Source of the DNA: an uncultured Lachnospiraceae bacterium
Lineage (GTDB): Bacteria; Bacillota; Clostridia; Lachnospirales; Lachnospiraceae
Assembly: GCA_947089905.1 (NCBI GenBank)
Contig: CAMUMG010000008.1
Span: 1 to 64,000, forward strand
Direction: 5' to 3'
Length of the DNA stretch: 64,000 bases
In this document: positions 62,177 through 64,000 of the stretch, piece after piece
Layout of the letters: each line of letters starts with the position of its first letter
How positions within the stretch are numbered: the first letter of the stretch is position 1
Translations under genes and position numbers: made by a program
Notes under the pieces: generated by a model
Told to the model about the DNA's origin: nothing
What the model saw: only the letters and a program-made list of their open reading frames with translations
Databases searched by the model: none

Positions 62177-64000
62177 ATGAAACTTTTTGAACGAGGAGCT
62201 TATGTTATTGAGGGCAAACAGATTATAGAAGAAAAAGATGATATAGATATTAAATTAGCAAAAGAGTTAGGAAATGACATTCCAACAAAACAAGAAGCAG
62301 CAGAAAATACAATAACATATGGAATTTTAAAGGCACATAATACTTCCGAAACAATGGACAAGCTAAAACTAAAGTTTGATAAATTAACTTCGCATGATAT
62401 TACGTTTGTAGGCATTATACAGACAGCGCGGGCAAGTGGACTGACAGAATTTCCAGTGCCATATGTACTGACAAACTGTCATAATAGTCTTTGTGCAGTT
62501 GGAGGGACAATCAACGAAGATGATCATATGTTTGGACTATCTTGTGCAAAACGCTATGGCGGAATGTATGTACCACCACATCAGGCAGTGATTCATCAAT
62601 TTGCAAGAGAAATGCTTGCAAGCGGCGGAGCAATGATTTTAGGATCGGATTCTCATACAAGATATGGAGCACTTGGCACAATGGCAGTTGGAGAGGGTGG
62701 CCCAGAATTAGTAAAGCAACTATTAAATAAGACCTATGATATTAATATGCCAAAGGTAGTTGGAGTCTATTTAACTGGAAAACCAAGCAAGGGGGTAGGC
62801 CCACAGGATATTGCACTGGCAATTATCGGTGCTGTGTTTGCAAATGGATATGTCAATAATAAGGTAATGGAGTTTTTAGGAGATGGCATAGAAAATTTAA
62901 GTGTAGACTACCGAATTGGTATTGATGTTATGACAACAGAAACTACTTGTCTTTCTTCCATTTGGCAGACTGATGATAAAGTAAAAGAGTTCTATGAAAT
63001 TCATGGAAGAAGAGAAGATTATAAAGAGCTTATACCTAAAAAAGTTGCTTATTATGATAATTTTATTTATATTGACCTATCAGAAATTAAGCCAATGATT
63101 GCAATGCCTTTCCATCCAAGTAATGTATATACGATTGAAGAGCTCAATGAAAATTTAATGGATATTTTGGATGATGTAGAAAAGAAAGCATTAATCAGCT
63201 TAAATCAAAATAAGGTATCTTATACTTTAAAGGATAAAGTGAGAAATGGAAGACTATATGTAGATCAGGGTGTTATTGCTGGATGTGCAGGTGGTGGATT
63301 TGAAAATATCTGTGATGCAGCAGATATTTTAAATGGGAAATATATTGGAGCAGATGAATTTTCTCTTAGTGTCTATCCAGCCAGTCAACCGATTTTTATG
63401 GAATTAGTAAAAAATGGAACTGTAGCAAAACTGTTAGAAACAGGTGCAACGGTAAGAACAGCATTTTGTGGACCATGTTTTGGTGCAGGAGATGTACCTG
63501 CAAATAACGGCTTTAGTATTCGTCATTCCACTAGAAATTTTCCAAATAGAGAAGGTTCGAAAGTAACAAATGGACAAATTGCATCCGTAGCCTTAATGGA
63601 TGCCCGCTCTATTGCAGCAACAGCAGCAAATCGAGGATATTTAACTTCAGCACAAGAATTTGATGGAGAATTTTTAAAACCTAAGTATTTTTTTGATAGT
63701 AAAATCTATGAAAACAGAGTATATAATGGAGTTGGAAGGCCAGACACGTCTGTTGAAATTAAATTTGGTCCGGGAATTAAGGATTGGCCAAAGATGGAAC
63801 GCCTGACAGAAGATCTGGTGCTGAAAGTAGTGTCTGTTATTTTAGATCCAGTAACAACAACAGACGAGTTAATTCCTTCTGGTGAAACTTCTTCCTACCG
63901 TTCTAATCCACTTGGACTAGCAGAATTTACACTTTCAAGAAAGGATCCTGCCTATGTTGGTCGTGCTAAACAGGTACATCAGGCAGAAAAAGCAAGAGTA
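62177..64000 (+). CDS. Aconitase-family hydratase (partial, runs off the window)
   Basis: The frame from ATG 62177 (AGGAGGA 9 bases upstream) stays open for 608 codons to the last base. The motifs are those of the aconitase superfamily: [19 protein letters not shown] near residue 155, and three cysteines at 370 (GCAGGG), 431 and 434 ([10 protein letters not shown]) that would hold a [4Fe-4S] cluster. The overall pattern resembles the YbhJ-type hydratases rather than AcnA/AcnB. It could supply isocitrate for icd, but the substrate is uncertain and the C-terminal domain is missing here. Confidence 0.82.
   Translation, partial: MKLFERGAYVIEGKQIIEEKDDIDIKLAKELGNDIPTKQEAAENTITYGILKAHNTSETMDKLKLKFDKLTSHDITFVGIIQTARASGLTEFPVPYVLTNCHNSLCAVGGTINEDDHMFGLSCAKRYGGMYVPPHQAVIHQFAREMLASGGAMILGSDSHTRYGALGTMAVGEGGPELVKQLLNKTYDINMPKVVGVYLTGKPSKGVGPQDIALAIIGAVFANGYVNNKVMEFLGDGIENLSVDYRIGIDVMTTETTCLSSIWQTDDKVKEFYEIHGRREDYKELIPKKVAYYDNFIYIDLSEIKPMIAMPFHPSNVYTIEELNENLMDILDDVEKKALISLNQNKVSYTLKDKVRNGRLYVDQGVIAGCAGGGFENICDAADILNGKYIGADEFSLSVYPASQPIFMELVKNGTVAKLLETGATVRTAFCGPCFGAGDVPANNGFSIRHSTRNFPNREGSKVTNGQIASVALMDARSIAATAANRGYLTSAQEFDGEFLKPKYFFDSKIYENRVYNGVGRPDTSVEIKFGPGIKDWPKMERLTEDLVLKVVSVILDPVTTTDELIPSGETSSYRSNPLGLAEFTLSRKDPAYVGRAKQVHQAEKARV

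Overview
The window looks like the chromosome of a low-GC, spore-forming anaerobic Firmicute, most likely a member of the Lachnospiraceae. The evidence is the AT-rich sequence with AGGAGG ribosome sites and frequent TTG/GTG starts, a serS T-box leader, a Rex repressor, FabV, AddAB, a eukaryotic-type NADP isocitrate dehydrogenase and a small acid-soluble spore protein. The family assignment rests on general gene content, not on a marker gene. I saw no rRNA, tRNA, CRISPR array or intact transposase or integrase.

Bases 1-3900 are an accessory-looking, very AT-rich patch. It has a divergent polyol-dehydrogenase-like protein under an XRE regulator, a ribbon-helix-helix protein flanked by two identical 16-mers, a region that can fold into a roughly 120-base RNA, two small unknown proteins and several palindromes. 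From pyrC (3981) onward the gene order is compact and housekeeping-like.

Region by region: pyrCF (3.98-6.2 kb); DedA and the KtrB/KtrA potassium system (6.2-9.0 kb); a XylR-type ROK repressor divergent from xylulokinase with its operator (9.0-11.7 kb); a DtxR/MntR-type regulator; an AraC regulator divergent from a raffinose/melibiose-type ABC importer and GH36 alpha-galactosidase (12.3-18.6 kb); a two-gene module of a nucleotidyltransferase and an unknown partner (18.6-20.7 kb); GtrA and an RlmI-like methyltransferase; a decayed kinase; a lipoprotein; an ABC-F ATPase.

Next come Rex with a candidate autoregulatory site (26.6 kb), a coiled-coil protein, acpS-nnr-alr-mazF (28-31.7 kb, with no visible antitoxin), a CBS-domain membrane protein, a split ThrE exporter, rlmH and an SDR. 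An HPr homologue with Tyr at position 15 and Ser at position 46 sits beside a TetM-like GTPase (36.6-38.9 kb). These are followed by tldD/tldE and an ABC exporter with two permeases (39-45.5 kb).

The last part holds T-box-serS, icd, an LCP-family protein, addB-addA, a SspF-like spore protein, a lipid kinase, fabV, a carbamate-kinase-like protein with altered motifs, and an aconitase-family hydratase that runs off the end. The metabolism implied is sugar fermentation (xylulose, alpha-galactosides) with NADH-sensing control by Rex and NADH-linked enoyl reduction by FabV. All annotations were made by reading the sequence without database searches, so family names rest on recognised motifs.
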